Both the position numbers and the translations under genes were made by a program. Positions 42,718-52,524 of a DNA stretch of 64,000 bases are shown piece by piece (within the stretch, counting starts at the first letter, position 1; every line of letters starts with the position of its first letter). Source of the DNA: JAFALK01 sp042701975 (GTDB lineage: Bacteria > Pseudomonadota > Gammaproteobacteria > Burkholderiales > Burkholderiaceae_C); NCBI GenBank assembly GCA_042701975.1, contig CP170561.1, positions 2,170,001 through 2,234,000 on the forward strand, given 5' to 3'. Under the pieces are notes generated by a model that did no database searches, had not been told where the DNA came from, and saw only the letters and a program-made list of their open reading frames with translations.

Positions 42718-43962
42718 ATGAGCCGTCGTCGCGTCGTCATTACCGGTCTTGGCCTGATCAGCCCTGTGGGCAACACGGTCGAACAAGGCTGGGCCAACAT
42801 CGTTGCCGGTCAGTCCGGCATCGACACCATCACCCGTTTCGACACCACCGGCTTCGCCTGCCAGTTCGCAGGTGAGGTCAAGGGCTTCAAGGTCGAGGAG
42901 TGGATGAACTCCAAGGAAGCGCGGACGATGGACACCTTCATCCACTATGGGCTGGCTGCGGCCATCCAGGCGGTGAAGGACGCGGGACTCAAGACCAACG
43001 GTGAACTGAGCGAAGAGGAGGCCGAGCGTATCGGCGTGCTCATCGGCTCGGGCATTGGCGGTCTGCCGATGATCGAGGAAACCCACGCCGAACTGGTGAA
43101 CCGCGGCCCGCGCCGTGTCTCGCCGTTCTTCGTGCCGGCCTCGATCATCAACATGATTTCTGGGCAGGTGTCGATTCGCTACGGCTTCCAAGGCCCGAAT
43201 CTGGCCATCGTCACCGCCTGCACCACCGGCCTGCACGCCATCGGCGAAGCAGGGCGGTTGATCGAGTACGGCGATGCCGACGTGATGATCGCCGGCGGCG
43301 CCGAGTCGACCGTCTCGCCGCTGGGCATCGGCGGCTTTGCCGCGGCCCGCGCGCTCTCCACCCGCAACGACGATCCCAAGACGGCTTCGCGCCCCTGGGA
43401 CAAGGACCGCGACGGCTTCGTGCTGGGCGAGGGCGCTGGCGTGCTGGTGCTCGAGGAGTACGAACACGCCAAGGCCCGCGGCGCCAAGATCTACGCGGAG
43501 CTCGCCGGTTTCGGCATGGGCGCCGATGCGTACCACATGACCGCACCGAACGTGGACGGCCCCAAGCGTTCAATGAAGGCTGCGCTGCGCAATGCCGGCA
43601 TCAATGCCGATCAGGTCGACTACATGAACGCCCACGGCACTTCCACGCCGCTCGGTGACCTGAACGAGACCAACGCCATCAAGCTGGCCTTCGGCGATCA
43701 CGCCAAGAAGATGACCGTCAGCTCGACCAAGTCCATGACCGGCCACCTGCTGGGCGGCGCTGGCGGCATCGAGTCCGTCTTCACCACGCTGGCCGTGCAC
43801 CACCAGATCGCCCCACCGACGATCAACATCTTCAACCAGGACCCCGAGTGCGACCTGGACTACTGCGCCAACACCGCGCGCGAGATGAAGATCGAGTACG
43901 CCGCCAAGAACAACTTCGGTTTCGGCGGCACGAACGGCACGCTGATCTTCAAGAAGATCTGA
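42718..43962 (+). CDS. fabF: Beta-ketoacyl-ACP synthase II
   Basis: 414-residue elongating condensing enzyme. Catalytic residues: C168 in VTACTTGLHAIG, H306 in NAHGTSTPLGD and H343 in STKSMTGHLLGGAG. It ends NNFGFGGTNGTLIFKK, as usual. It follows acpP by 23 bases. Confidence 0.97.
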   Translation: MSRRRVVITGLGLISPVGNTVEQGWANIVAGQSGIDTITRFDTTGFACQFAGEVKGFKVEEWMNSKEARTMDTFIHYGLAAAIQAVKDAGLKTNGELSEEEAERIGVLIGSGIGGLPMIEETHAELVNRGPRRVSPFFVPASIINMISGQVSIRYGFQGPNLAIVTACTTGLHAIGEAGRLIEYGDADVMIAGGAESTVSPLGIGGFAAARALSTRNDDPKTASRPWDKDRDGFVLGEGAGVLVLEEYEHAKARGAKIYAELAGFGMGADAYHMTAPNVDGPKRSMKAALRNAGINADQVDYMNAHGTSTPLGDLNETNAIKLAFGDHAKKMTVSSTKSMTGHLLGGAGGIESVFTTLAVHHQIAPPTINIFNQDPECDLDYCANTAREMKIEYAAKNNFGFGGTNGTLIFKKI

Positions 43963-43963
43963 G

Positions 43964-44386
43964 CTGAGGCGCCCAGCGCCGGCGTTCATCATCCAGACAG
44001 CGCCTGAGCCGCGGCTCCAGGCGCTTGTTTCTTTCCTGGCCGGCCTTTCTGCGGCTGCGCTGCTGGCGGGTGTCTCGCTGCATTGGCCGGCTGCCGTGTG
44101 GCTCACGCCGCTCATTCCGGTCGTCACCGCCTGGGCATGGACGCTGGCACGCGTGCAAGCGCGATGCCTGATCTGGGACGGGCAGGGCTGGCCGCTGGCA
44201 GCGCCTGACGCTGTCGACGAGCCGTGTGCCGCCCGGCTGGAACTGCTGTTCGATCTCGGATCCTGGCTGCTGCTCCGTGCTGATGGTCCGATCTACCTGC
44301 CCCTTGCGCGCCGGGAAGTCCCGAATCAATGGACGCAGCTGCGGGCCACACTCGTAACAGCCCGGCCGCACAATCCCGGCCCATGA
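43964..44386 (+). CDS. Small two-helix membrane protein, possibly YgfX/CptA-like; start uncertain
   Basis: The frame is open from just after the fabF stop to 44386. It encodes a hydrophobic stretch LVSFLAGLSAAALLAGVSLH, a second helix around VWLTPLIPVVTAWAWTLARV, and then LIWDGQGWPL and a short tail. The two-helix hairpin followed by a WDGxxW strand resembles YgfX-like proteins, which often lie between fabF and rpoE in this group. No ATG exists before the first helix; CTG 43964 would include both helices, while GTG 44096 drops the first. Its stop overlaps the rpoE start, supporting a real coupled gene. Confidence 0.55.
   Translation: MRRPAPAFIIQTAPEPRLQALVSFLAGLSAAALLAGVSLHWPAAVWLTPLIPVVTAWAWTLARVQARCLIWDGQGWPLAAPDAVDEPCAARLELLFDLGSWLLLRADGPIYLPLARREVPNQWTQLRATLVTARPHNPGP
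44239..44265 (+). promoter_or_regulatory. Possible sigma-E-type promoter upstream of rpoE
   Basis: GGAACT (44239-44244), 16 bases, then TCCTG (44261-44265) resembles the extracytoplasmic sigma-E pattern (GGAACT then TC at 16-17 bases). It lies inside the preceding small gene about 118 bases before rpoE and could drive autoregulation. The -10 is imperfect. Confidence 0.25.
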
Positions 44387-44982
44387 CGAACCTCGAAGAC
44401 GCCGACGATCTGCTCGTGCGCCGCGCCCAGGCCGGTGACGTGCGCGCCTTCGAGATGCTGGTCGTGAAGTACCAGCGCCGTGTCGAGCGCCTGATCGGCC
44501 GCATGGTGCGCGATGTGGACCTGGTGGCCGACATCAGCCAGGAAACCTTCATCCGCGCCTGGCGCTCGCTGCCGAGCTTTCGGGCCGAAAGCGCCTTCTA
44601 CACCTGGCTCTACCGGATTGCTGTCAACAGCGCGAAACGGGCGCTGCAAGGCCTGCAGCGCGATCCGCTGGTGCTCGAGGCCTCCCTCGATCCGGGGGGG
44701 GATGGTGAGGCTCGGGAACTTTTGCCGGCGATGGAGGCTCTAAATCACGGTGAGACTCCCGAAGGCCTGCTGGCCGGCAAGGAGTTGGCCGAGGCGGTCC
44801 ATGCCGCCGTGGCCAGCCTGCCCGAGGATCATCGCCGAGCGCTGGAGTTGCGCGAGGTCGAGGGCCTGGCTTATGAGGAGATTGCGGTGGTCTTGGGCTG
44901 CCCGATCGGTACGGTGCGCTCGCGGATCCATCGGGCGCGGGAAGCTGTGGCGGCGCGTTTGCGGCCATTGTTGGGAAATTGA
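44383..44982 (+). CDS. rpoE: RNA polymerase sigma factor RpoE (ECF, sigma-E)
   Basis: 199 residues with region 2 (FEMLVVKYQRRVERLIGRMV, DVDLVADISQETFIRAWRSL) and region 4 (LPEDHRRALELREVEGLAYE, followed by IGTVRSRIHRAREAV). It matches the RpoE/AlgU type that controls envelope stress. The ATG overlaps the upstream gene's stop. The anti-sigma gene and the MucD protease gene follow directly. Confidence 0.95.
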   Translation: MTNLEDADDLLVRRAQAGDVRAFEMLVVKYQRRVERLIGRMVRDVDLVADISQETFIRAWRSLPSFRAESAFYTWLYRIAVNSAKRALQGLQRDPLVLEASLDPGGDGEARELLPAMEALNHGETPEGLLAGKELAEAVHAAVASLPEDHRRALELREVEGLAYEEIAVVLGCPIGTVRSRIHRAREAVAARLRPLLGN

Positions 44983-44991
44983 TGGAGCAGC

Positions 44992-45579
44992 ATGAACGGA
45001 AATCTGCAGTCCTTGTCAGACTTGGCTGACGGCCGAGCGAGCGAGCAGCAGCTCGACGCGCTGCTGCGTCAATGGTCCGAAGACGAAGGCCTGCGCCGCG
45101 ACTGGGAAGCCCTGCAGCTGGGCGGCGAGGCGCTGCGCAGTCCCGACCTGGCGGCACCCGCCCAAAGCAGCGCGCAACTGCTCGCAGCCCTGCGGCAACG
45201 CATGGCTGCCGAGCCCGTCGTGCTCCAGTCGGCGCAGGCTCGGCGCTCCAGCCGCTGGCTGCCGCCCATGGGCGTGGCAGCAGGCTTTGTCCTGCTGGCT
45301 CTGCTGACGCCGCGCCTGTTCCTGCCCCTGACCCAACCCCAGCGCGCGTTGACCGAAGCTGACTCGAGCCAGGCCCTGGTCGCCGTGCCGGGCAGCGGTG
45401 CGCTGGATTCGACGAACTCCTTCGTGCAGACCATCGTCGCCCCGCAGCAGCCGGGCCAGGTCTCGTCCCAGGCCATGCAGGCTTCCGAACGATTGCTGAG
45501 CCTGCCGCCGCCGTACTCGCCGACCGGCGCAGCGAGTGAAGCGGTGAGTGGTGCGGCGAGCGGGGCCGCGATGCCCTAG
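44992..45579 (+). CDS. rseA: RseA-type anti-sigma-E factor
   Basis: 195 residues. The N-terminal cytoplasmic domain LQSLSDLADGRASEQQLDAL is the RseA/MucA sigma-binding pattern. One membrane helix at about 89-108 (LPPMGVAAGFVLLALLTP) is followed by a periplasmic tail rich in Ser/Ala/Gln. It should hold RpoE inactive until regulated proteolysis. No rseB gene follows; mucD comes next. Confidence 0.85.
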   Translation: MNGNLQSLSDLADGRASEQQLDALLRQWSEDEGLRRDWEALQLGGEALRSPDLAAPAQSSAQLLAALRQRMAAEPVVLQSAQARRSSRWLPPMGVAAGFVLLALLTPRLFLPLTQPQRALTEADSSQALVAVPGSGALDSTNSFVQTIVAPQQPGQVSSQAMQASERLLSLPPPYSPTGAASEAVSGAASGAAMP

Positions 45580-45612
45580 TATTGCGGGTCGCTTTGTTCG
45601 ATCCCGCTCATC

Positions 45613-47124
45613 ATGCAATTCAAGCTTTCTTCCCTGCTGGCCGCCAGCGTGCTCGGCGCTTCCTTGCTCATCGGTGCTCCGGCCCAGGCGCTCGCGCACG
45701 AGCTGCCGGACTTCACCACCCTGGTCGAACAGGTCGGCCCTTCGGTCGTCAATGTGCGCACGACAGAGAAGATGAAGGTCCGCGCCGGCAACGGCCAGCA
45801 GCTCGATCCGCAGGTGCTGGAGCTCTTGCGCCGCTTTGGCATCCAGCCGCCGAACGGGCAGCGCAAGGCCCCGCCTGCGAACGGCAATGGTGGGGGCAAG
45901 GGCGGTGGCAAGGGCAAAGCGCAACCGGAGCAGCCGCAAGAGGACGATGACGACGACAACGATGGCCTGCCGCAGCGCCGCGGCCTCGGGTCGGGCTTCG
46001 TCATCAGCGCCGACGGCTTCGTCATGACCAACGCCCACGTGGTGGCCGGCGCCGACGAGATCTTCGTCACCCTGACTGACAAGCGCGAGTTCAAGGCCAA
46101 GCTGATCGGCAGCGACGTGCGCTCCGACGTGGCCGTGCTCAAGATCGACGCCAAGAGTTTGGCCCAAGTGAAGATCGGCGATGTCGGCAAGCTCAAGGTC
46201 GGCGAATGGGTGATGGCCATCGGCTCGCCCTTCGGCTTCGACAACACCGTCACCGCCGGCATCGTCAGCGCCAAGCAGCGCGACACCGGCGACTTCCTGC
46301 GCCTCATCCAAACCGACGTGGCGATCAACCCCGGCAACTCCGGCGGCCCGCTGCTCAACATGCGTGGCGAGGTGGTGGGCATCAACTCGCAGATCTACAG
46401 CCAGTCCGGCGGCTTCATGGGCATCTCGTTCGCGATCCCCATTGACGAGGCCATGCGCGTGGCCGAGCAGTTGCGCGGCGGTGGCAAGGTGCAGCGCGGC
46501 TTCATTGGCGTGGTGCCCAGCGACCTGTCCAAGGAAGTGGCCGAGTCGATCGGCATGGGATCCAGCCGCACCGGCTCGATCATCACGAGCGTGACCGCCG
46601 GAGGCCCGGCCGACAAGGCCGGCATCCAGGGGGGCGATGTGGTCACCAAGATCGACGGCAAGTCCATCGAGAACACCGGCGAGCTTCGCCGCGCCATCGC
46701 GGCCGTCAAGCCCGGTGGCAAGGTCGGGATCCAGATCTACCGCAACGGCGCCTACAAGGACTTGGCGCTGACCGTGGCCGAGATGCCCTCCGACGCTCAG
46801 GCCCAGGCCACCGAAGATCAGGACAGCAAGACTGAAGAGAGCACCGCGCTCGACTCGCTGGGCCTGGAAGTGGCCGAGCTGACCGATGCCCAGAAGAAGG
46901 ACCTCAAGGTCAAGGGTGGTCTGCTGGTGCAGGATGCCGACGGCCCGGCAGCGCGTGTCGGCTTGCGCGAAGGTGACCTGATCCTGTCCATCAACAACGT
47001 GGACGTGAGCACCGTCAAGCAGGCGCAGGCGGTCCTTGCCAAGGCCGAGAAGAACAAGTCCGTCAACCTGCTGGTGCGCCGCGGCGACATCACCAACTTC
47101 GTGCTGGTCCGTCCGACCCGCTGA
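45613..47124 (+). CDS. mucD: Periplasmic serine endoprotease, DegP/MucD family
   Basis: 503 residues. Signal peptide to about residue 28 (LLIGAPAQALAHE). Protease domain with the catalytic triad H142 (TNAHVVAG), D172 (SDVAVLKID) and S243 (NPGNSGGPL), then two PDZ domains (RGFIGVVPSDLS and the C-terminal GLRE..LSINNVDVS region). Between about 84 and 118 there is a low-complexity insert, Gly/Lys-rich then Asp-rich. It degrades or refolds misfolded envelope proteins and limits sigma-E signalling, in keeping with rpoE-rseA upstream. Confidence 0.95.
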   Translation: MQFKLSSLLAASVLGASLLIGAPAQALAHELPDFTTLVEQVGPSVVNVRTTEKMKVRAGNGQQLDPQVLELLRRFGIQPPNGQRKAPPANGNGGGKGGGKGKAQPEQPQEDDDDDNDGLPQRRGLGSGFVISADGFVMTNAHVVAGADEIFVTLTDKREFKAKLIGSDVRSDVAVLKIDAKSLAQVKIGDVGKLKVGEWVMAIGSPFGFDNTVTAGIVSAKQRDTGDFLRLIQTDVAINPGNSGGPLLNMRGEVVGINSQIYSQSGGFMGISFAIPIDEAMRVAEQLRGGGKVQRGFIGVVPSDLSKEVAESIGMGSSRTGSIITSVTAGGPADKAGIQGGDVVTKIDGKSIENTGELRRAIAAVKPGGKVGIQIYRNGAYKDLALTVAEMPSDAQAQATEDQDSKTEESTALDSLGLEVAELTDAQKKDLKVKGGLLVQDADGPAARVGLREGDLILSINNVDVSTVKQAQAVLAKAEKNKSVNLLVRRGDITNFVLVRPTR

Positions 47125-47321
47125 AGCCAGAGGGTCTTCCCGGGTCTTTCCGCGATGCGGGATGCCTGAAAAGGGGGTCAGGTGTCGGCCAAAGTTGGTG
47201 GGCACTGACTCGCGGAGGGCTGGGGCCGGATTGCCTCTCCAAAGAGATAGAATCGGGCCTCGCCGGACGCGTTTGTGGCATCGCCAAACCAGGAATCCGA
47301 ACGGCTTTTCGGGCTTCCAAA

Positions 47322-47367
47322 CGATCCACAGCTGATCCACAAGCGTTTGTGGATAAGTTGTGAATAA
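47322..47367. promoter_or_regulatory. Cluster of four DnaA-box-like sites
   Basis: CGATCCACA (47322), TGATCCACA (47333), TGTGGATAA (47348, perfect complement of TTATCCACA) and TGTGAATAA (47359). Two point one way and two the other, with 11-base spacing inside each pair. ATCCACAA/TTGTGGAT also forms an 8-bp hairpin with a 4-base loop. DnaA binding is inferred from sequence. Confidence 0.6.
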
Positions 47368-47437
47368 AATTCCTGTTGGAGGCCTGCAACGAGCGCAAAT
47401 CCAGCATTGGTGCGGTTTCCGGCGGGGGGCTTTTCGC

Positions 47438-47443
47438 TACAAT
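47438..47443 (+). promoter_or_regulatory. Candidate -10 box for a small RNA
   Basis: TACAAT is a good sigma-70 -10 element placed seven bases before the predicted 5' end of the structured RNA. The -35 region (about 47415-47421, TTTCCG-like) is weak. Confidence 0.4.
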
Positions 47444-47449
47444 GGAAGC

Positions 47450-47514
47450 CCAACAAGCAGTTGCCATACGTTTTGTTGGAAGGCGCGCCAGAACTTTGGG
47501 CGTGCCTTTTTTTT
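47450..47514 (+). ncRNA. Candidate small structured RNA (about 65 nt) or lepA leader attenuator
   Basis: Two adjacent perfect hairpins follow the TACAAT box: CCAACAA (47450-47456) with TTGTTGG (47473-47479), then a 10-bp stem (47480-47489 with 47499-47508, one G-U) ending in eight Ts. This could be a free-standing small RNA or a terminated leader of lepA. I do not recognise an Rfam family. Confidence 0.45.
47480..47514 (+). terminator. Strong intrinsic terminator upstream of lepA
   Basis: AAGGCGCGCC pairs with GGCGTGCCTT over ten positions with one G-U pair; the loop is nine bases and the T run (47507-47514) is eight. It lies 108 bases before the lepA start and would stop transcripts entering from upstream. 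Confidence 0.8.
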
Positions 47515-47622
47515 ACCTGCAGCAGAGCCTCAAAAGAGGCCTTCAGTCGCTGCGCGAGATGAGCTTTCTGCGCAACCGCTGCGCTGTTGAAGTCTCCGGC
47601 ACCGCGCACCGCGAGTTAGAGC

Positions 47623-49431
<1,809 letters not shown>

Positions 49432-49461
49432 TAGCCAAGCTAGATCGAACGAAAACATCTG

Positions 49462-50436
49462 ATGAATGTCCTGACCGGTATCCTCTACGCCGCCCTCGTC
49501 GCCTATCTGGGCGGTTGGTATCAGGGCTACTGGAGCGGCGATTTCACGCTCCTGCTCTTCATCCTCACCGTCGCCACATTTCTTTACTGGCTGGCTGAGC
49601 GTTTCCACTACAAGCCCAAGCGCGAGGCTGCCGCTGCGAAGCTGACCGAGGGCGCGGCGGCGCGCCGCGAGGCGCTGGCCGCCAAGGGCATCACCCGCGT
49701 GGACGGCGATCTGCAATCGGTGGAAGGCGCTCGCGAACAGCTGCTGATGCAGCCCTGGTGGCTCGACTGGACCGCCGGCCTGTTTCCGGTGATCCTGCTC
49801 GTCTTCCTGCTGCGCAGCTTCCTGTTCGAGCCCTTCAAGATCCCCTCGGGCTCGATGGTTCCGACCCTGCTCGTGGGCGACCTGATCCTGGTGAACAAGT
49901 TCCACTACGGCGTGCGTCTGCCGGTGATCGACAAGAAGATCATCTCCAACCACGACGTGCAGCGCGGCGACGTGATGGTCTTCAAGTTCCCGGAAGACAC
50001 CAGCCAGAACTTCATCAAGCGCGTGGCCGGCATCCCGGGCGACGAGATCCGCTACGCCGACCAGAAGCTCTACATCAACGGCAAGCTGGCCGACGTGCAG
50101 CCCGAGGGCGCCTTCTACGACGCCGACGGCCGCGCCACCCGCCCCCTCTTCACCGAGACGCTGGGCGAGAAGAAGCACGCCATCTTGGTCGACCCGCAAG
50201 CCGGCCGTCCCGTGTCTGCTGATGAGTTCCCGTACCGGGACAACTGCGTCTACACGGCGACCAGCATCACCTGCAAGGTGCCGGCCGGCCACTACTTCAT
50301 GCTGGGCGACAACCGTGACAATTCCCGCGATTCGCGCTTCTGGGGCTTCGTGCCGGATCGCAATATCGTCGGCAAGGCCTTCATGGTCTGGATGAATTTC
50401 GGTAATCTCAGCCGCATCGGCACCTTCTTCAACTGA
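49462..50436 (+). CDS. lepB: Signal peptidase I
   Basis: 324 residues with two N-terminal membrane segments (about 5-45 and 105-121) and a periplasmic catalytic domain. The nucleophile S131 is in IPSGSMVPTL and the general base K186 in FIKRVAGIPGDE; GDNRDNSRDSRFWG closes the family signature. It cleaves Sec and Tat signal peptides. lepA lies 30 bases upstream. Confidence 0.97.
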   Translation: MNVLTGILYAALVAYLGGWYQGYWSGDFTLLLFILTVATFLYWLAERFHYKPKREAAAAKLTEGAAARREALAAKGITRVDGDLQSVEGAREQLLMQPWWLDWTAGLFPVILLVFLLRSFLFEPFKIPSGSMVPTLLVGDLILVNKFHYGVRLPVIDKKIISNHDVQRGDVMVFKFPEDTSQNFIKRVAGIPGDEIRYADQKLYINGKLADVQPEGAFYDADGRATRPLFTETLGEKKHAILVDPQAGRPVSADEFPYRDNCVYTATSITCKVPAGHYFMLGDNRDNSRDSRFWGFVPDRNIVGKAFMVWMNFGNLSRIGTFFN

Positions 50437-50496
50437 AGAAGCCCGGCCGAACAGAACAAGATCTGAACCGTCGAAACCTACCGTGAGGAGAGTCTG

Positions 50497-50886
50497 ATGC
50501 CCCTTCGTCGCCCTGCATCCCAGCGCAGTGAACGCCGCCTTGGCAAGCAGCGAGGCATCAGCCTCTTCGGCCTGCTCTTCTGGGCTGTCCTCCTGTCCTT
50601 CGTGGGTGTGGTCGCTGCAAAGACCTTCCCGACGGTGCTCGAGTACTACACGATCAAGCGCGTCATCCACAAGATCGCCCTGGACAACCCGGGCACCGTG
50701 CCGGCCGTGCGCGCCGAGTTCGACAAGGCCCGCCAGGTCGAGTACTCGCTGACCAGCATCAGCAGCGCCGATCTCGTGGTGACCAAGGAAAACGAAAAGC
50801 TCGTCATCAGCTTCGCCTACGACCGGCAGATCGAGCTCTTCGGCCCCGTCTTCCTGCTCATCAAGTACGAGGGCAATTCGAACTGA
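50497..50886 (+). CDS. DUF4845 single-span membrane protein
   Basis: 129 residues with one N-terminal helix (GISLFGLLFWAVLLSFVGVV) and a periplasmic domain containing FPTVLEYYTIKRVIHKIA and FDKARQVEYSLTSISSADL. This matches the DUF4845 family, which lies between lepB and rnc in betaproteobacteria. Function unknown. A GAGGAG-like Shine-Dalgarno precedes ATG 50497. Confidence 0.9.
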   Translation: MPLRRPASQRSERRLGKQRGISLFGLLFWAVLLSFVGVVAAKTFPTVLEYYTIKRVIHKIALDNPGTVPAVRAEFDKARQVEYSLTSISSADLVVTKENEKLVISFAYDRQIELFGPVFLLIKYEGNSN

Positions 50887-50894
50887 CACAACGG

Positions 50895-51602
50895 ATGAAC
50901 GCTGCACTCGCCGCACTCCAGCAACGCCTCGGCTACCGTTTCGGTCAGCCCGAGTTGCTGCAGCGCGCGCTGACGCATCGTTCCTTCGGCGCCGATCACA
51001 ATGAACGGCTCGAATTCCTCGGCGACGCCGTCCTCGGCCTCGCCGTTTCCAGCCAGCTGATCGAGCGCCACGGCGGCTCCGACGAAGGCGACCTGACCCG
51101 CATCCGCGCCCACCTGGTGCGAGAGGAAAGCCTGCACAAGCTGGCCTTGTCGCTGGGCCTGCCAAGCGTGTTGCGCCTGTCCGATGGCGAGGCCAAGGGC
51201 GGCGGCGCGCAGCGCCCCTCCATCCTGGCCGACGCCTTCGAAGCCGTGCTGGGCGCTGTCTACCTCGATGGCGGCTTCGACGCCGCTCGTCTGCTGATCG
51301 AACGGCTGCTGGGCGAAGTCATCGCCACGGCCGATTCCTCCGGCGACTGGGCCAAGGACGCCAAGACCGCGCTGCAGGAATGGCTGCAGGCGCGCAAGCT
51401 GCCCGTGCCGGCGTACCGCATCACCGAAACCCGCGGCCAGGCGCATGCACAGACCTTCGAGGTCGAATGCGCCGTGGCTTCGCTCAACCTCGTCCACAAG
51501 GGCGAGGGCCGCTCGCGCCGCGTCGCCGAACAGGCGGCCGCGCGCGCCATGCTTGATGAGCTGATGGCCGGCGACAAGCCCGGCTCCGGCCTGCGGGACT
51601 GA
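50895..51602 (+). CDS. rnc: Ribonuclease III
   Basis: 235 residues. Catalytic signature NERLEFLGDAVL (E40, D44) and ILADAFEAVLGAVYLD with the second acidic set, then a C-terminal double-stranded RNA-binding domain (DAKTALQEWLQARKLPVPAY). It processes rRNA precursors and structured mRNAs. era follows after four bases. Confidence 0.97.
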   Translation: MNAALAALQQRLGYRFGQPELLQRALTHRSFGADHNERLEFLGDAVLGLAVSSQLIERHGGSDEGDLTRIRAHLVREESLHKLALSLGLPSVLRLSDGEAKGGGAQRPSILADAFEAVLGAVYLDGGFDAARLLIERLLGEVIATADSSGDWAKDAKTALQEWLQARKLPVPAYRITETRGQAHAQTFEVECAVASLNLVHKGEGRSRRVAEQAAARAMLDELMAGDKPGSGLRD

Positions 51603-51606
51603 ATCC

Positions 51607-52524
51607 ATGACTGAAAACACCACCCCCGCCCAGCCCGGCGCTTCGGCGCAGCGCTGTGGCCTCATCGCCATCGTCGGTCGCCCGAACGTCGGCAAGTCCA
51701 CGCTGCTCAACGCCCTCGTCGGGCAGAAGGTGTCCATCACCTCCGACAAGGCCCAGACCACGCGCCATCGCATCACCGGCGTGCGCACCGTGGACGAAGC
51801 CCAGTTCATCTTCGTGGACACGCCGGGCTTCCAGACCAAACATAACGCCGCGCTCAATCGCAACCTGAACCGCACGGTGCACGGTGTGTTGAGCGATGTG
51901 GACGTGGTGCTCTTCGTTGTCGAGGCCGGCAAGTTCGGCCTGGATGACGCGAAGGTGCTGGCCCTGCTGCCCGAGGACAAGCCGGTCGTGCTCATCTGCA
52001 ACAAGCTGGATGCCGTGCACCGAAGGGCTGAATTGGCGCCCTGGCTCAAGAGCATGCAGGAGCGCCGCAACTTCAGCGAGTTTGTCCCGCTCTCGGCCAA
52101 GAAGGCGGCCGACGTGACGCGCCTCTTTGGCATCCTCAAGCCCTACCTGCCCGAGCAGGGCTGGTTCTACGAGGAAGACGCGCTGACCGACCGCTCGGAG
52201 AAGTTCCTCGCCAGCGAGATCATCCGCGAGAAGCTCTTCCGACTGACCGGCGACGAGCTGCCGTACACCTCCACCGTCGTGATCGACAAATGGGAAGACG
52301 AAGGCGCGCTGCGCCGCATCTCGGCCTCCATCGTCGTGGAGCGCGAGGCGCACAAGGGCATGATCATCGGCAACGGCGGTGAACGCCTCAAGCGCATCGG
52401 CATGGAGGCGCGCCAGGAGCTCGAGCACCTGATGGATGGCCGCGTGTTCCTGGAGCTCTGGGTCAAGGTCCGCTCCGGCTGGGCCGACAACGAAGACCAT
52501 CTGCGTTCCTACGGATACGAGTGA
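51607..52524 (+). CDS. era: GTPase Era
   Basis: 305 residues. G1 GRPNVGKST (24-32), the switch region TTRHRITGV, G3 DTPGF, G4 NKLD, and a C-terminal KH domain (GMIIGNGGERLKRIGMEARQ). It binds 16S rRNA during 30S assembly. It overlaps recO by four bases, so rnc-era-recO are likely co-translated. Confidence 0.97.
   Translation: MTENTTPAQPGASAQRCGLIAIVGRPNVGKSTLLNALVGQKVSITSDKAQTTRHRITGVRTVDEAQFIFVDTPGFQTKHNAALNRNLNRTVHGVLSDVDVVLFVVEAGKFGLDDAKVLALLPEDKPVVLICNKLDAVHRRAELAPWLKSMQERRNFSEFVPLSAKKAADVTRLFGILKPYLPEQGWFYEEDALTDRSEKFLASEIIREKLFRLTGDELPYTSTVVIDKWEDEGALRRISASIVVEREAHKGMIIGNGGERLKRIGMEARQELEHLMDGRVFLELWVKVRSGWADNEDHLRSYGYE

Larger units (their letters stand above)
47125..47622 (+). other. 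498-base non-coding region upstream of lepA
   Basis: No convincing protein gene is seen; small frames inside have no ribosome site or coherent composition. It contains a -10-like TAGAAT (47248-47253), four DnaA-box-like 9-mers (47322-47367), a TACAAT box (47438-47443), two hairpins and a T8 run ending at 47514. From 47515 to 47622 I see only the lepA leader. Confidence 0.7.

Noticed and set aside
47322..47367. Chromosome origin (oriC) at the DnaA-box cluster
   Set aside because: No dnaA, dnaN, parAB or gidA nearby and no long AT-rich unwinding stretch; a regulatory or titration site is more likely.
47360..47590. Small open frames in the lepA upstream region
   Set aside because: No Shine-Dalgarno, Cys/Arg-rich nonsense composition, and they cross the strong terminator and hairpins.
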